From Neorhizobium sp. NCHU2750 (GTDB lineage Bacteria > Pseudomonadota > Alphaproteobacteria > Rhizobiales > Rhizobiaceae): a DNA stretch of 64,000 nt. The translations under genes were made by a program, and so were the position numbers. The notes below the pieces were generated by a model that was not told the DNA's origin, searched no databases, and was given only the letters and a program-made list of their open reading frames with translations. Numbering within the stretch: position 1 is the first letter of the stretch; each line of letters opens with the position of its first letter. Positions 45,947 to 55,381 of the stretch are shown here, in pieces. The stretch covers positions 3,717,501-3,781,500 of the forward strand of contig NZ_CP030827.1 of NCBI RefSeq assembly GCF_003597675.1, written 5' to 3'.

Positions 45947-46419
45947 GCGAATATCTCCATCAACAGCTTCTCGTAGCGGTTCTTGATCGTCTCGATCCAT
46001 TGGTCTTCCTCGGCAAGGTCCAGGACATGCATGAGGATGGACTTGTCGGTACTGTCATATTCCAGCCAGGCAGAACCCGGCGTGCTGGTCAGGACGACGG
46101 CGAGGATGGCAAGCGATGTACGGTCCTCGATTTCGAGCGGGATCGTCAGGAAGCCCGGCTTGCGGCCGCTCGCGCGCCCCCGGAGGATCAGCCAGGCAAC
46201 CTGGATATTCGACCGGGCAATGTCATACATGACGATGACGAACAGCTTGGGCAGCAGATACCACTTCTTCAGACGCACCTTGTCCGGCCTCAGCGACGCC
46301 ATCGCCCAGGATGCGAAGATCGCCACCAGGATACCGAGAATCAGGTGCCCGAGCGTGAAACCGTTGAGCAGCATCCATATGATGATCAGCGAGACGGCGA
46401 GGACCGGATAGGGAAACAT
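45943..46419 (-). CDS. phaE: Cation/proton antiporter subunit E
   Basis: A 158-residue protein with two or three membrane segments at the N-terminus followed by a cytoplasmic domain, matching MnhE/PhaE (SNIQVAWLILRGRA, ALAVVLTSTPGSAWLEYD and DSTDKSILMHVLDL). ATG 46419 shares one base with the phaD stop (TGATG). It is needed for assembly of the Mrp complex in other bacteria. Confidence 0.92.
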   Translation of the reverse strand: MFPYPVLAVSLIIIWMLLNGFTLGHLILGILVAIFASWAMASLRPDKVRLKKWYLLPKLFVIVMYDIARSNIQVAWLILRGRASGRKPGFLTIPLEIEDRTSLAILAVVLTSTPGSAWLEYDSTDKSILMHVLDLAEEDQWIETIKNRYEKLLMEIFA

Positions 46420-48041
46420 CAGTTCTCCTCTCCGTCCGTTTCGTCAACGCCCGGGATGACCGTGGCATTGCGCACCGCGTCGATATAGACGCCCGGTGTG
46501 CTGAGCGTGCGGATCGTCGTGTCCATATATTGCAGGGCGGAATTCGCCTGGATGGTCAGCACCAGCGTCAGCGCCAGAAGGAACATGACGGGAACGATCT
46601 CGATCACGAGAACGCGCGGCACCACGCCTTCGAGCGAAGTCCAGAAGGTGCGGATGCCCACGCGCGTCATCGAGATCAGCGCCGCCACACCCGACAGGAT
46701 GACGAGCGTGATCAGCGCCCAGACGGCCGCAGTGGGCGGCACGCCGATCGAGCCGGTGCCCATCATTGCCGACAGCATGGCAAACTTGGCGATGAAGCCG
46801 GACAGCGGCGGCAGGCCCGAGAGAAGAATGCCACACATGGCAAAGCAGGTGCCGAGGATCGCCATTGTACCGGGCATGGTGACGCCATCGCCCTCTTCGG
46901 GCTCGTCCTCGTCGCCATCGCCATAGGCTTCCATCGTCACCGCAAGAACGTTGGCACCGGCATCCTGGCCGCGCTCCACAAGCTCGATCAGCATGAAGAA
47001 GGCACTGATAGTCAGTGTCGAGCTGACGAGATAGAGAAGCGCGCCGGACGACACCGCGCCGTCATTGATGCCGAGCACCATCAACAGAGTGCCGGACGAG
47101 ATAAGCACCGAAAAGCCGGCTAATCGTCCAAGCGCCTGCGACGCCAGCACCCCGATCGTGCCGAAGATCAGCGTTGCGATGCCGCCATAGAGCAGCACCG
47201 TCGAGCCGAAACCCGCCGAAGGACCGGTCTCGAAAAGCAGCATGGTCAGTCGCAGGATGACATAGATTCCGAGCTTGCTGAGAATAGCAAAGATGCCCGC
47301 GACCGGCGCGGAGGCCGCGCTATAGGCGGTGGGCAGCCAGAAGCAGAGCGGCCACATGCCGGCCTTGATCAGGAACGCGATGCCGAGCACGCCGGCACCG
47401 GCCTCCATCAGCATCCGCCGGTCCGGCTCGATCTCGGGAATGCGGGCGGCAAGATCCGCCATGTTGAGCGTTCCGGTGGTGCCGTAGATCAGGCTGACCC
47501 CGATCAGGAACAAGAGGGCGGCGGCCAGATTGACCGCGATATAATGCATTCCCGCCTTGACCCTGAGCGGGCCGGACCCATGCAGCAGCAGACCATAGGA
47601 TGCAGCCAGCATCACCTCGAAGAAGACGAACAGGTTGAACAGGTCGCCCGTCAGGAACGCACCGTTGACCCCCATCAGGAGCAGCTGGAACATCGAATGG
47701 AAATGCGCCCCCATTCCATGCCAGCGCGCCATCGAATAGACGAGTGCTGCTACCGCCACCAATGCGGTGAGGAGCAGCATCAGCGCCGACAATCCGTCAA
47801 GCACCAGAACGATGCCGAAGGGGGCCGCCCAATTGCCGAGTAGATAGACGCCCTCGAAACCGTTCGGCCCACTTTCGATGCGAAACAGCACGAAGGATAC
47901 GAACAAAAGCAGCAGTGCCGAGGCGAGGCTGACCATCGCCTTGGTCACCCGCCGTCGCTCGTCGATGAACAGCAGGACTGCCGCCGCCGCGAGCGGGATC
48001 AGGATCGGCGCGATGATGAGGTGGTGTGACCAGCCGTTCAT
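46419..48041 (-). CDS. phaD: Cation/proton antiporter subunit D (NADH-quinone-oxidoreductase-like)
   Basis: A 540-residue polytopic protein homologous to complex I antiporter subunits NuoM/N. It has about 14 membrane segments, with conserved Lys/Glu in VFFEVMLAASYGLLLHG, LIKAGMWPLCFWLP and SAPVAGIFAILSKLG. ATG 48041 overlaps the phaC stop (ATGA); longer reading frames start inside phaC. An acidic insert (AYGDGDEDEPEEGDG, ~385-400) in a cytoplasmic loop is longer than I expect and may be a lineage feature. Confidence 0.93.
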   Translation of the reverse strand: MNGWSHHLIIAPILIPLAAAAVLLFIDERRRVTKAMVSLASALLLLFVSFVLFRIESGPNGFEGVYLLGNWAAPFGIVLVLDGLSALMLLLTALVAVAALVYSMARWHGMGAHFHSMFQLLLMGVNGAFLTGDLFNLFVFFEVMLAASYGLLLHGSGPLRVKAGMHYIAVNLAAALLFLIGVSLIYGTTGTLNMADLAARIPEIEPDRRMLMEAGAGVLGIAFLIKAGMWPLCFWLPTAYSAASAPVAGIFAILSKLGIYVILRLTMLLFETGPSAGFGSTVLLYGGIATLIFGTIGVLASQALGRLAGFSVLISSGTLLMVLGINDGAVSSGALLYLVSSTLTISAFFMLIELVERGQDAGANVLAVTMEAYGDGDEDEPEEGDGVTMPGTMAILGTCFAMCGILLSGLPPLSGFIAKFAMLSAMMGTGSIGVPPTAAVWALITLVILSGVAALISMTRVGIRTFWTSLEGVVPRVLVIEIVPVMFLLALTLVLTIQANSALQYMDTTIRTLSTPGVYIDAVRNATVIPGVDETDGEEN

Positions 48042-48376
48042 CGCTTGTCCCCCCGGCCGTCGACATGGTCTGTCCCGGTGAGCCCGCGCGAGGCGAGCAG
48101 CACGACGAGGAACAGTGCCGTCGTTGCAAACCCGATGACGATCGCCGTCAGCACCAGCGCCTGCGGCACCGGATCGGCCAGCACCCCGCCCGTTCCATGC
48201 TCCGACAGGATCGGCGGCACATTGGTCTTCACCCCGCCGACGCTGAAGATGAACAGGTTGACGGCATAGGAGAGCAGCGACAGGCCGACAATCACCTGAT
48301 AGGTGCGCGGCCGCAGGATCAACCACACGCCGCAGCTCGTCATCACCCCGATGGCGATCGAAAGAACGATTTCCAT
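48038..48376 (-). CDS. phaC: Cation/proton antiporter subunit C
   Basis: A 112-residue protein with three membrane segments, matching MnhC/PhaC and NuoK (GVWLILRPRTYQVIVGLSLLSYAVNLFIF is the central part, then DPVPQALVLTAIVIGFATTA). Starts one base after the phaAB stop and overlaps phaD by four bases. Confidence 0.93.
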   Translation of the reverse strand: MEIVLSIAIGVMTSCGVWLILRPRTYQVIVGLSLLSYAVNLFIFSVGGVKTNVPPILSEHGTGGVLADPVPQALVLTAIVIGFATTALFLVVLLASRGLTGTDHVDGRGDKR

Positions 48377-48377
48377 A

Positions 48378-51332
48378 TCAGCCCTCCTTCGCCCGTTCGG
48401 TTATTTTGTCGGCTTCGATCGTGCGAAGGCGGTTGATGCGGATCGACTGGTGGGCGAGTGCCACGAGGATCAGTACCGTCGAGCCGACCACCAGCATGAA
48501 GACGCCGAGATCGAAGAGAAGTGCCGTCGCCGCCGGCACCTTGCCGATCAGCGGCACCGGCACATACTGGAAATGCGAGGTGAGGAACGGATAGCCGAGG
48601 ATCCAGGCACCGATGCCGGTCGCGGTCGCCGTGAGCAGCCCTATACCCATCCAGCGCAAGGGCAGGATGCGGATGCGATCCTCCGCCCAGCGCGTGCCGC
48701 CGGCGAGATATTGCAAAAGGAAGGCGATCGACAGCGTCAGGCCGGCCGAAAAGCCGCCGCCAGGAAGATCATGCCCGCGCATGAAGATATAGACGGCGAA
48801 AGTGATGATGACCGGGAACATCCACTGCATGATCACCGATGGCACCAGCAGATAGTCGCGCACCGTATCACCCGCATTGCGTTCCGGCATCTCCTCGTCG
48901 AAACGGTTCTGAATCCGCTGCTGCTCGGGCATCGCCATGCTGTCCGGTGCCGGACGGAAGCGCCGGAGCAGCGCATAGACCGTCAGCGCCACGATACCGA
49001 GTACGGTGATTTCGCCGAGCGTATCGAAGCCGCGGAAATCGACCAGGATGACATTGACGACATTGCGCCCGCCACCCTCGGAATAGGCATTGGCGAGGAA
49101 ATAGTTGGCGATGGTGTCCGGCACCGGCATGGTCATCACGGCATAGGAGATGAAGGTCATGCCGATGCCGCAGATGATGGCGATCCAGAGGTCGCGGAAG
49201 CGCCGGAAGCGCGCCCGGAAGGTGACCGATTCATCCATCTTCTCGGTGCGCTTCGGCAGCCAGCGCAGCCCGAGCAGGATCAGAACCGTGGTGACGATCT
49301 CGACCAGCAGCTGGGTGATTGCGAGATCCGGCGCCGACAGCCAGACGAAGGTGATGCAGACGATCAGCCCGATGCCGCCAAGCATGACGAGTGCCGCCAG
49401 CCGGTGATACTTGGCCATATAGGCCGTGCCGACGGCAAGGCAGATGCCGATCGCCCAGATGCCGGCGAACGGCTTGTCGACACCGGTAAACACGAAGTTG
49501 CGCGGTTCGAAACCGGAAAGCCACAGCGGCAACAGGCCGGCGGCAAAGCCGGTGACCACCACCCAGCGCAGCTGTGGCTGCAGGTTGCGCGTACCGAGCC
49601 GCTGCTCGGCCATGCGTGCCCAGCGCCAGGAGACTTCGACGAGGATGCGCTCGAAGATGCGCTGTCCCCTTAAGCGCCGGATCAACGGAGGACCGTCCTC
49701 GCAGGTTGCGAGATAATGGCGCAGCACCGAGTAGAGCGCCGTGCCGCCGATCAGAGCGATGATGCTCATCACGAGCGGCAGGTTGAAACCATGCCAGATC
49801 GCAAGGCTGTATTCCGGCATGCGCGACCCGAGCACGCTGACGGCCGCCGTGTGCAGGAACGGTCCGATCGAAAAGGTGGGCGCTATGCCGACGACAAGGC
49901 AGATGACCACCAGAAGCTCGATCGGGAACCGCATCCAGCGCGGCGGCTCATGCGGCGTGTCCTTCGGCAGGTTGGTCGGCGAACGGCCGAAAAACACCGT
50001 GTGGATGAAGCGCACCGAGTAAGCGACGCTGAAGGCGCCCGAGAGCGTCGCGACATAGGGAAGGATCCGGTCGAGGATCGAATCCGCATGGGTCTCGATC
50101 GCTTCGGCGAAGAACATTTCCTTCGACAGGAAGCCATTGAGAAGCGGCACGCCGGCCATCGCGGCACTCGCCACCATCGCAAGCGTCGCGGTGATCGGCA
50201 TATAGCGAAAAAGCCCGCTCAGGCGCCGCATGTCGCGCGTGCCGGTCTCGTGGTCGATAATACCGGCCGCCATGAACAGCGACGCCTTGAAGGTCGCATG
50301 GTTGAGCATGTGGAAGATGGCGGCAACGGTCGCAAGCGGACTGCCGAGGCTGAGCAGCGTCGTGATCAGCCCGAGATGGCTGATCGTCGAATAGGCGAGC
50401 AGCCCCTTGAGGTCCTGCTGGAAGATGGCGAAGAAGGCGCCGATCAGAAGCGTGATGATGCCGGCCGCTCCCACCAGCCAGAACCATTCCGGGCTTCCCG
50501 CCAGGGCCGGCCAGAAGCGGGCAAGCAAGAAGACGCCTGCCTTCACCATCGTTGCCGAATGCAGGAAGGCGGAAACCGGCGTCGGCGCCGCCATCGCATT
50601 GGGCAGCCAGAAATGGAATGGAAACTGCGCGCTCTTGGTCAGCGCGCCGAGCAGGATCAGCACCAGCGCCGGCACATAGAGCGCGTGGCTGCGAATGAGA
50701 TCACCGGATGCCAGGATCTTGTCGAGATCATAGCTGCCGACGATGTTGCCGAGCAGCAGCAGCCCGATCAGCAGGCAGAAACCGCCGATCCCGGTAATCG
50801 TCAGCGCCATGCGGGCACCGTCGCGCGCTGCCGCCGCGTTGTGCCAGTAGCTGATCAATAGGAAGGACGAAATGCTCGTCAACTCCCAGAAGATCGAGAG
50901 CAGGATGACATTGCCCGACAGCACGATGCCGAGCATCGCGCCCATGAAGAACAGGAAGAAGGAAAAGAACCGCGGAACCGGATCCTCTTCCGACATGTAG
51001 TAGCGCGCATAGACGGTGACGAGAAAACCAATGCCGGAAATCAGCACGCAGAACATCCACGCAAAACCGTCAAGGCGCAGCGTGAAGTTCAGCCCGAGCT
51101 GCGGGATCCAGTCGAGATTGTAGCGCAGGACGTTGCCGTCGGTGACCTGCGGATAGGCGGCCACGACGATGAGGAGGCAGAAAAGAGCGATGATGGAGGC
51201 AAGCCGCGACGGCAATGCCACCGACCGGGTATTCAGGAGCAGGACGGAAAGAATGCTTCCGATGAACGGCAGGGCCAGCAAGATGACAAGAAACTGCGGC
51301 GCAAGCGTTATCCCAATGTCCCATCCCTTCAT
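48378..51332 (-). CDS. phaAB: Cation/proton antiporter fused subunits A and B
   Basis: A 984-residue membrane protein that joins MrpA/PhaA (~1-780) and MrpB/PhaB (~800-984). The A part is a NuoL-like channel with about 20 membrane segments, including FWELTSISSFLLISYWHN, the Lys/His region FPFHFWLPNAMAAPTPVSAFLHSATMVKAG and STISHLGLITTLLSLG. The B part has SVIMQWMFPVIITFAVYIFMRGHDLPGGGFSAG. Rhizobial Pha systems serve K+/H+ exchange and adaptation to alkaline or infection-thread conditions. The start is ATG 51332, and the operon continues C-D-E-F-G without gaps. Confidence 0.93.
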   Translation of the reverse strand: MKGWDIGITLAPQFLVILLALPFIGSILSVLLLNTRSVALPSRLASIIALFCLLIVVAAYPQVTDGNVLRYNLDWIPQLGLNFTLRLDGFAWMFCVLISGIGFLVTVYARYYMSEEDPVPRFFSFFLFFMGAMLGIVLSGNVILLSIFWELTSISSFLLISYWHNAAAARDGARMALTITGIGGFCLLIGLLLLGNIVGSYDLDKILASGDLIRSHALYVPALVLILLGALTKSAQFPFHFWLPNAMAAPTPVSAFLHSATMVKAGVFLLARFWPALAGSPEWFWLVGAAGIITLLIGAFFAIFQQDLKGLLAYSTISHLGLITTLLSLGSPLATVAAIFHMLNHATFKASLFMAAGIIDHETGTRDMRRLSGLFRYMPITATLAMVASAAMAGVPLLNGFLSKEMFFAEAIETHADSILDRILPYVATLSGAFSVAYSVRFIHTVFFGRSPTNLPKDTPHEPPRWMRFPIELLVVICLVVGIAPTFSIGPFLHTAAVSVLGSRMPEYSLAIWHGFNLPLVMSIIALIGGTALYSVLRHYLATCEDGPPLIRRLRGQRIFERILVEVSWRWARMAEQRLGTRNLQPQLRWVVVTGFAAGLLPLWLSGFEPRNFVFTGVDKPFAGIWAIGICLAVGTAYMAKYHRLAALVMLGGIGLIVCITFVWLSAPDLAITQLLVEIVTTVLILLGLRWLPKRTEKMDESVTFRARFRRFRDLWIAIICGIGMTFISYAVMTMPVPDTIANYFLANAYSEGGGRNVVNVILVDFRGFDTLGEITVLGIVALTVYALLRRFRPAPDSMAMPEQQRIQNRFDEEMPERNAGDTVRDYLLVPSVIMQWMFPVIITFAVYIFMRGHDLPGGGFSAGLTLSIAFLLQYLAGGTRWAEDRIRILPLRWMGIGLLTATATGIGAWILGYPFLTSHFQYVPVPLIGKVPAATALLFDLGVFMLVVGSTVLILVALAHQSIRINRLRTIEADKITERAKEG

Positions 51333-51438
51333 TGTCTCGGCATATTAGTCCTTAATGATGAAGAGGGAAGCCCCACTAGCCAACCGGATCAAACTGCCAT
51401 ATATGATTGATTCTGACCAATATGGGCAATTTGGAACA

Positions 51439-51708
51439 ATGGGTCAACCGGACCGGGAAAAGTTTCTGACACCTGCCCTCTGTCGGGCAAGTCGTGGTTT
51501 TCTCGATTGGACGCAAGGCGATCTGGCTGACCGCTCGGGCGTATCGCGTAGCACGATCCGTGACTATGAAGGCGACCGCCACGAGGTTCACCGTTCGACG
51601 GAGGCACAATTGCGCCGCGCCTTTGAGGATGGCGGCCTGACATTCATGTCGGTTGACGGCGCAGGCACCGCGATCTTCCCCGACGACAAGCCATCGTCTG
51701 GAAGTTAG
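51439..51708 (+). CDS. Short helix-turn-helix (XRE-like) regulator
   Basis: An 89-residue protein whose middle is a single HTH of the Cro/C1 type (ALCRASRGFLDWTQGDLADRSG then VSRSTIRDYEGDRHEVHRST), followed by a C-terminal strand segment RRAFEDGGLTFMSVDG. The start is uncertain: ATG 51439 has a weak GGAA, and ATGs at 51403 and 51355 would add 12 or 28 residues. It is divergent from the pha operon across ~100 bp, so it may control pha or itself. Proteins of this type are common and weakly characterised in rhizobia. Confidence 0.75.
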   Translation: MGQPDREKFLTPALCRASRGFLDWTQGDLADRSGVSRSTIRDYEGDRHEVHRSTEAQLRRAFEDGGLTFMSVDGAGTAIFPDDKPSSGS

Positions 51709-51795
51709 ATCCGCGCATCTGGCCCCAGACATCGTCCCCGCCGGGAATGTCTCATCGGCCAGCGATGCGCCTCCATTACAAGCCGCTATGAGTTC

Positions 51796-52110
51796 TCAGA
51801 TCGATCGAACGGCCTCGGCGGAGGGCAGCGTATCATCCTCCGATGGCTTCTCCAGGCTCGCCAGGCAATCCAGCAACTGTTCGCGAAGGTCATAGAGGGC
51901 ATCGCCGAAGAGATCGTCGCCGTCCCGATAGGTAAGGGCGAGGTCGGCGACCTCGCTATAGGCTGCGGCTTCGACCGCACAGCGCGGCCCCGACACACCG
52001 CCGCCTCCCATCTTTCCTGCACCTTGCCCGGCCAGCGTGCCTACCGCTGGAAGCAGGGCCGAAGCAAATGTCGAGGACGACAGGATCAGGAAGGCGGCAG
52101 TGATACGCAT
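51796..52110 (-). CDS. Small exported protein of unknown function (104 residues)
   Basis: It begins with a signal peptide (1-18, cut after TFASA) and has a Gly-rich stretch (AGQGAGKMGGGGVSG) and an acidic helical C-terminus (LTYRDGDDLFGDALYDLREQLLDCLASLEKP). Two Cys residues (in GPRCAVE and LLDCLAS) could form a disulfide. ATG 52110 has AGGAAA eight bases upstream. It lies 60 bp upstream of nothing coding on this strand; the next gene upstream is the Cys-rich small protein at 52171. No family recognised. Confidence 0.65.
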   Translation of the reverse strand: MRITAAFLILSSSTFASALLPAVGTLAGQGAGKMGGGGVSGPRCAVEAAAYSEVADLALTYRDGDDLFGDALYDLREQLLDCLASLEKPSEDDTLPSAEAVRSI

Positions 52111-52170
52111 CAGGTCATTTCCTATGCAAAATTCCGTTCACGTCTCCGGCCGGGAGGCCGAAACCAGACG

Positions 52171-52410
52171 TCAGCTCTTCCGCTTGGCCATGATGCCGGC
52201 AATGGTGGACGAGCATGCGGATGACAGCTTGTCCTTCTTCTGGTTGATGCAGGCCATCAGCTTGCCGTCGCCGGGCGCGATCCCCGGGCAAAGCTCCTGG
52301 AAGTCCTGTTTGCAATTGTCCCGCAAGGCGAGCTTGTCCGACATCGACAGCTGTTGGGCGGAAGCAACGCTTGCAGACGCAAGAAAGGCAACAGCGAGAT
52401 ATTTGAACAT
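52171..52410 (-). CDS. Small exported Cys-rich-repeat protein (79 residues)
   Basis: A secreted or periplasmic protein with a signal peptide (1-18, cut after SVASA). The mature chain has four Cys (33, 41, 54, 66), and the segments DFQELCPGI, GDGKLMACINQKKDKLS and ACSSTIA match the Cys-rich (GLG1/FGFR-type) repeat found in many small bacterial exported proteins. Two disulfides are likely. ATG 52410 has GGAAAA upstream. It is downstream of the sensor kinase gene by 170 bp on the same strand. The function is unknown; a stress or envelope role is only a guess. Confidence 0.8.
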   Translation of the reverse strand: MFKYLAVAFLASASVASAQQLSMSDKLALRDNCKQDFQELCPGIAPGDGKLMACINQKKDKLSSACSSTIAGIMAKRKS

Positions 52411-52580
52411 GATCTTTTCCTTATGAGGTCTGTTCCAAAGATTGGACCGGCCATTGCGGCCCGGCGGCGCAAACGGAAGCCGATACCGGCAACCCGTTTG
52501 CAGGGGAGGTTTTCGCATCGCCACGTCGCATGTTGATGTCCAGATTGTTGCCGTTCTTTGCAGGCAGCCCGGCCGACTGG

Positions 52581-53930
52581 TCACATGCCCGTTGTCGCTG
52601 CGCCATCGATATTGGCAACCGGCAACCGGACCATTGCTCTCAATCCGGACGCATTGCTGCGGTTGGAAAGCTCGATCGATCCACCCTGCGCCTCGACAAT
52701 CTGCTTGACGATGGCAAGCCCGAGACCTGTTCCGCCGTGCGCCCGGTTGCGCGATGGCTCGCCGCGAAAGAACGGTTCGAAGACCAGCGCCAGATCTTCG
52801 TCGCGAATGCCCGGCCCGTCATCTTCGATAGTCACGATCGCACTATCTCCATGCCGCGCAGTACTGATCCGGGCGTGATCGCCGTAACGGAGAGCGTTGG
52901 AGAGAAGGTTGTCGATAACCCTGGTGAGGGCTGTCGGCGGCACCCGCACGAAAAGCGGCATAACGGCAGGCGAGATCTGCATGCGGCTGCCTTCCGGGTC
53001 CATCTCCGCAACACAGCGCCCGACAGTCTCGTTGAGATCGATCGCTTCCGCCTCGAAATTCGCAGACGAGGACTCGCTGGCGAACAACAGAACATCCCCG
53101 AGCAGCCGCTCCATCGCCTCGACGTCGTGGATTGCCTTTTCCTTGTGGGCCGACGCCGGCATGATTTCCAACCGTAGCCGGAACCGCGTCAGATAGGTCT
53201 TCAGGTCGTGCGAGATCGCACCGAGAAAAAGCGTCCGGTTGTTGACGAGGCCGAGAATTCGGCCCTGCATGTTGTTGATCGCCCTGATCAGGGTGCGCAG
53301 TTCGCGTGCTCCGCGTTCCTTCACTTCCACCGGCTCTATACTGTTTCCAAGCTCGTCGATGCTTTGTGCGAGCTGCGCCAGCGGCCGCGTTTCACGCGCG
53401 ACGGCGAGAATCGCCAGGAGCGCGACGGCTATGCCGAAAAAGCCTGCAAGAAAGCCGATAGGCATGTTCCAGACACGCAGGGTCGTGGTGTCGGAGACGG
53501 TAAAGATGACAAATTCCCCGCTTTTCAACTGCGTGACGAATGTCATGGTGAAGACGTTCGACTTTTCCTTCTGCCCCTCCACTGCACCCGCCCGCACCGT
53601 GATGCCTGGCCGGTAATCGTCGAGCATCGACTGGGCAAGCACCCGCATACGTGTGAAACTGAATTCGTCGACGAAACCCGGAGGGACAGTATCGGTGATT
53701 TCTGCTCGAAAGCCGTTGACGTTGGCGACGGCCAGCGCGCGCGGGAGTAAGTTCTCCGGCGTATCGTCAAGTAACTGAACGATGTTGGCGATGCGGTTTG
53801 CGATGGCATAGGGCGGTAGCGGTGAGCGCTCCGACTGCCACATATAGGACGTGACAACAGCCATTTGGCCGAGAAATAGGGCTATGGTGACAATCAGCGC
53901 TATTCTGGCAACGATGCCAAGTTGGCTCAT
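52581..53930 (-). CDS. Sensor histidine kinase (OmpR-partner, EnvZ-like)
   Basis: A 449-residue inner-membrane kinase. It has a first membrane segment (~8-29), a periplasmic sensor (~30-157) with no recognised domain, a second membrane segment (~158-178), a HAMP domain (~179-232), the phospho-acceptor SHDLKTYLTRFRLRLE with His241, an N-box DNLLSNALRYGDH, G1 EDDGPGIRDED and G2 GGTGLGLAIVKQI. ATG 53930 lies six bases after the response regulator's stop. The sensor domain carries an acidic, proline-containing loop and is the part to study for the signal. It is followed by the Cys-rich small protein. Confidence 0.93.
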   Translation of the reverse strand: MSQLGIVARIALIVTIALFLGQMAVVTSYMWQSERSPLPPYAIANRIANIVQLLDDTPENLLPRALAVANVNGFRAEITDTVPPGFVDEFSFTRMRVLAQSMLDDYRPGITVRAGAVEGQKEKSNVFTMTFVTQLKSGEFVIFTVSDTTTLRVWNMPIGFLAGFFGIAVALLAILAVARETRPLAQLAQSIDELGNSIEPVEVKERGARELRTLIRAINNMQGRILGLVNNRTLFLGAISHDLKTYLTRFRLRLEIMPASAHKEKAIHDVEAMERLLGDVLLFASESSSANFEAEAIDLNETVGRCVAEMDPEGSRMQISPAVMPLFVRVPPTALTRVIDNLLSNALRYGDHARISTARHGDSAIVTIEDDGPGIRDEDLALVFEPFFRGEPSRNRAHGGTGLGLAIVKQIVEAQGGSIELSNRSNASGLRAMVRLPVANIDGAATTGM

Positions 53931-53936
53931 AACATC

Positions 53937-54653
53937 TCAGCCGTCAGTAATGCGCGGGTTGAAAAGATAGCCGGCATTGCGCACCGTGGTGATGACCTGG
54001 ACATCCGGCGGCAGGCACGCCGCAAGCTTGGTACGCAAGCGGGAGATCGTTACGTCGATCGTCCTGTCATAGGCATCCGTCGCTGAGCCGCGCGTATAAT
54101 CCAGCAGCTGGTCACGGGACAGCACCCGCTTTGGCCTCTCCAGAAAACAGGCAAGCAGATCGAATTCCGCCGTCGTCAGCGGCACCGACGCACCGTCTTC
54201 TGTGGTGATGCTGCGCGCATCTGGATCGACGACCAGCCCAGCGAAGCGCTTGATGGCACTGCCGACCGCCGGCTGCGCAGCAGAATTCGTCCTTCGAAGA
54301 ACGGCACGGATGCGGGCAAGAAGCTCTCGGGGATTGAACGGCTTTCCGATATAGTCATCGGCACCGAATTCCAGGCCGACGATCCGGTCGATCTCCGCCG
54401 ACTTGGCCGTCAGCATGATGATCGGCACCTGCGAGCGGGCGCGAATGCGCCGGCAGAAGGAAAGCCCGTCCTCGCGCGGCATCATCAGGTCCAGGATGAC
54501 GAGATCGGCCCAGCGGCGCTCGATAAGCCTGTCGGCGGAGGGCGGGCTGTCCGCTGTCTGCACCAGATAGCCTTCCCCGGTCAGGAATTCGTCCAGCAGT
54601 TCGCGGATTTCGGGATCGTCCTCGACGACCAGAATTTTCAAAGCCTCATCCAT
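53937..54653 (-). CDS. OmpR-family response regulator
   Basis: A 238-residue regulator. The receiver domain (1-120) has acidic pocket EDD (11-13), phospho-acceptor Asp55 in VILDLMMP, and Lys in IGKPFNP. The C-terminal winged helix (~135-235) has LTTAEFDLLACFLERPKRVLS and TRGSATDAYDRTIDVTISRLR. It is transcribed with the kinase. GTAAC-N5-GTCAC at 54690-54704, close upstream of the start, is a tandem site of OmpR-like spacing, suggesting autoregulation or control of the divergent HdeD-like gene. Confidence 0.94.
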   Translation of the reverse strand: MDEALKILVVEDDPEIRELLDEFLTGEGYLVQTADSPPSADRLIERRWADLVILDLMMPREDGLSFCRRIRARSQVPIIMLTAKSAEIDRIVGLEFGADDYIGKPFNPRELLARIRAVLRRTNSAAQPAVGSAIKRFAGLVVDPDARSITTEDGASVPLTTAEFDLLACFLERPKRVLSRDQLLDYTRGSATDAYDRTIDVTISRLRTKLAACLPPDVQVITTVRNAGYLFNPRITDG

Positions 54654-54689
54654 GTCCCTTGCTCCTTGTCAAAAGGGGGCAATCATCTC

Positions 54690-54704
54690 GTAACATTCCG
54701 TCAC
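54690..54704 (+). promoter_or_regulatory. Tandem GTNAC-N5-GTNAC site, candidate response-regulator box
   Basis: GTAACATTCCGTCAC has two GTNAC half-sites 10 bp apart, the spacing used by OmpR-family dimers (head-to-tail). It lies 36-50 bp upstream of the response regulator and 69-83 bp upstream of the divergent HdeD-like gene. Confidence 0.5.
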
Positions 54705-54772
54705 ACGGACGGCATCATCCCGCAAACTGAAAGGCCTATAATCTGCGCGATCCGCGTTTATTGGAACCCATC

Positions 54773-55375
54773 ATGACCTCGCCACCTCGACCCGCCACCA
54801 CGTCCCGCCAGATCGTCCAGCTCAAACGTCGTCAGGGTAATATCCTCGTTGCAGGTATCCTTTTTGCGGCAGCGGGCCTGATGTTCTTCTGCAACATAAT
54901 TGCGGTTGCCGGTGTGTCCTGGCCAGTCATCGGCCTGATGCTGATCGCAACCGGAATGTTGCAGTTCTACGCGATCTGGCAGATCCGCCAACACGTGCAT
55001 CTCCCAGCCTGGGGCCTTGTCGTCGTCTTCTACATAACTTTCGGGCTGTTTGCATTGACCGCTCCGGGTCGCCGGTTTGCCGGTCTGGCACTTGTGTTCT
55101 TTGCCGGCCTTGTCGCCATCGGCATCCTCCGTTGCCATTGCGGCTATGTATCGCGGCGTGGCGGCCGCGGATGGTATTGGCTGTTGGCGGGCGGGACGGT
55201 AACGGTCGCGATTGGCGGCCTTCTGGCGCTTCGCTGGCCGCTCAACGAACTCTCCCTCGTCAGTCAATTGCTGGCTATCGACCTTGCGCTCAACGGACTG
55301 GCCCTGATCGCCTTTGCCGTGCAGCTTGGTCATGCCGCAGCAGACGGTGCCAAGGAGCGAACCGGAGACCGGTAA
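54773..55375 (+). CDS. HdeD-like (DUF308) integral membrane protein
   Basis: A 200-residue protein with six hydrophobic segments in three pairs, as in HdeD/DUF308 (ILVAGILFAAAGLMFFC, ISWPVIGLMLIATGM-type segment VSWPVIGLMLIATGMLQ, and LPAWGLVVVFYITFG). HdeD supports acid resistance at high cell density in E. coli. The function in rhizobia is open. ATG 54773 is preferred over an upstream in-frame TTG at 54761. It is divergent from the two-component operon and shares its control region. Ends five bases before the stop of the lipoprotein gene on the other strand. Confidence 0.75.
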   Translation: MTSPPRPATTSRQIVQLKRRQGNILVAGILFAAAGLMFFCNIIAVAGVSWPVIGLMLIATGMLQFYAIWQIRQHVHLPAWGLVVVFYITFGLFALTAPGRRFAGLALVFFAGLVAIGILRCHCGYVSRRGGRGWYWLLAGGTVTVAIGGLLALRWPLNELSLVSQLLAIDLALNGLALIAFAVQLGHAAADGAKERTGDR

Positions 55376-55381
55376 CGGCTG

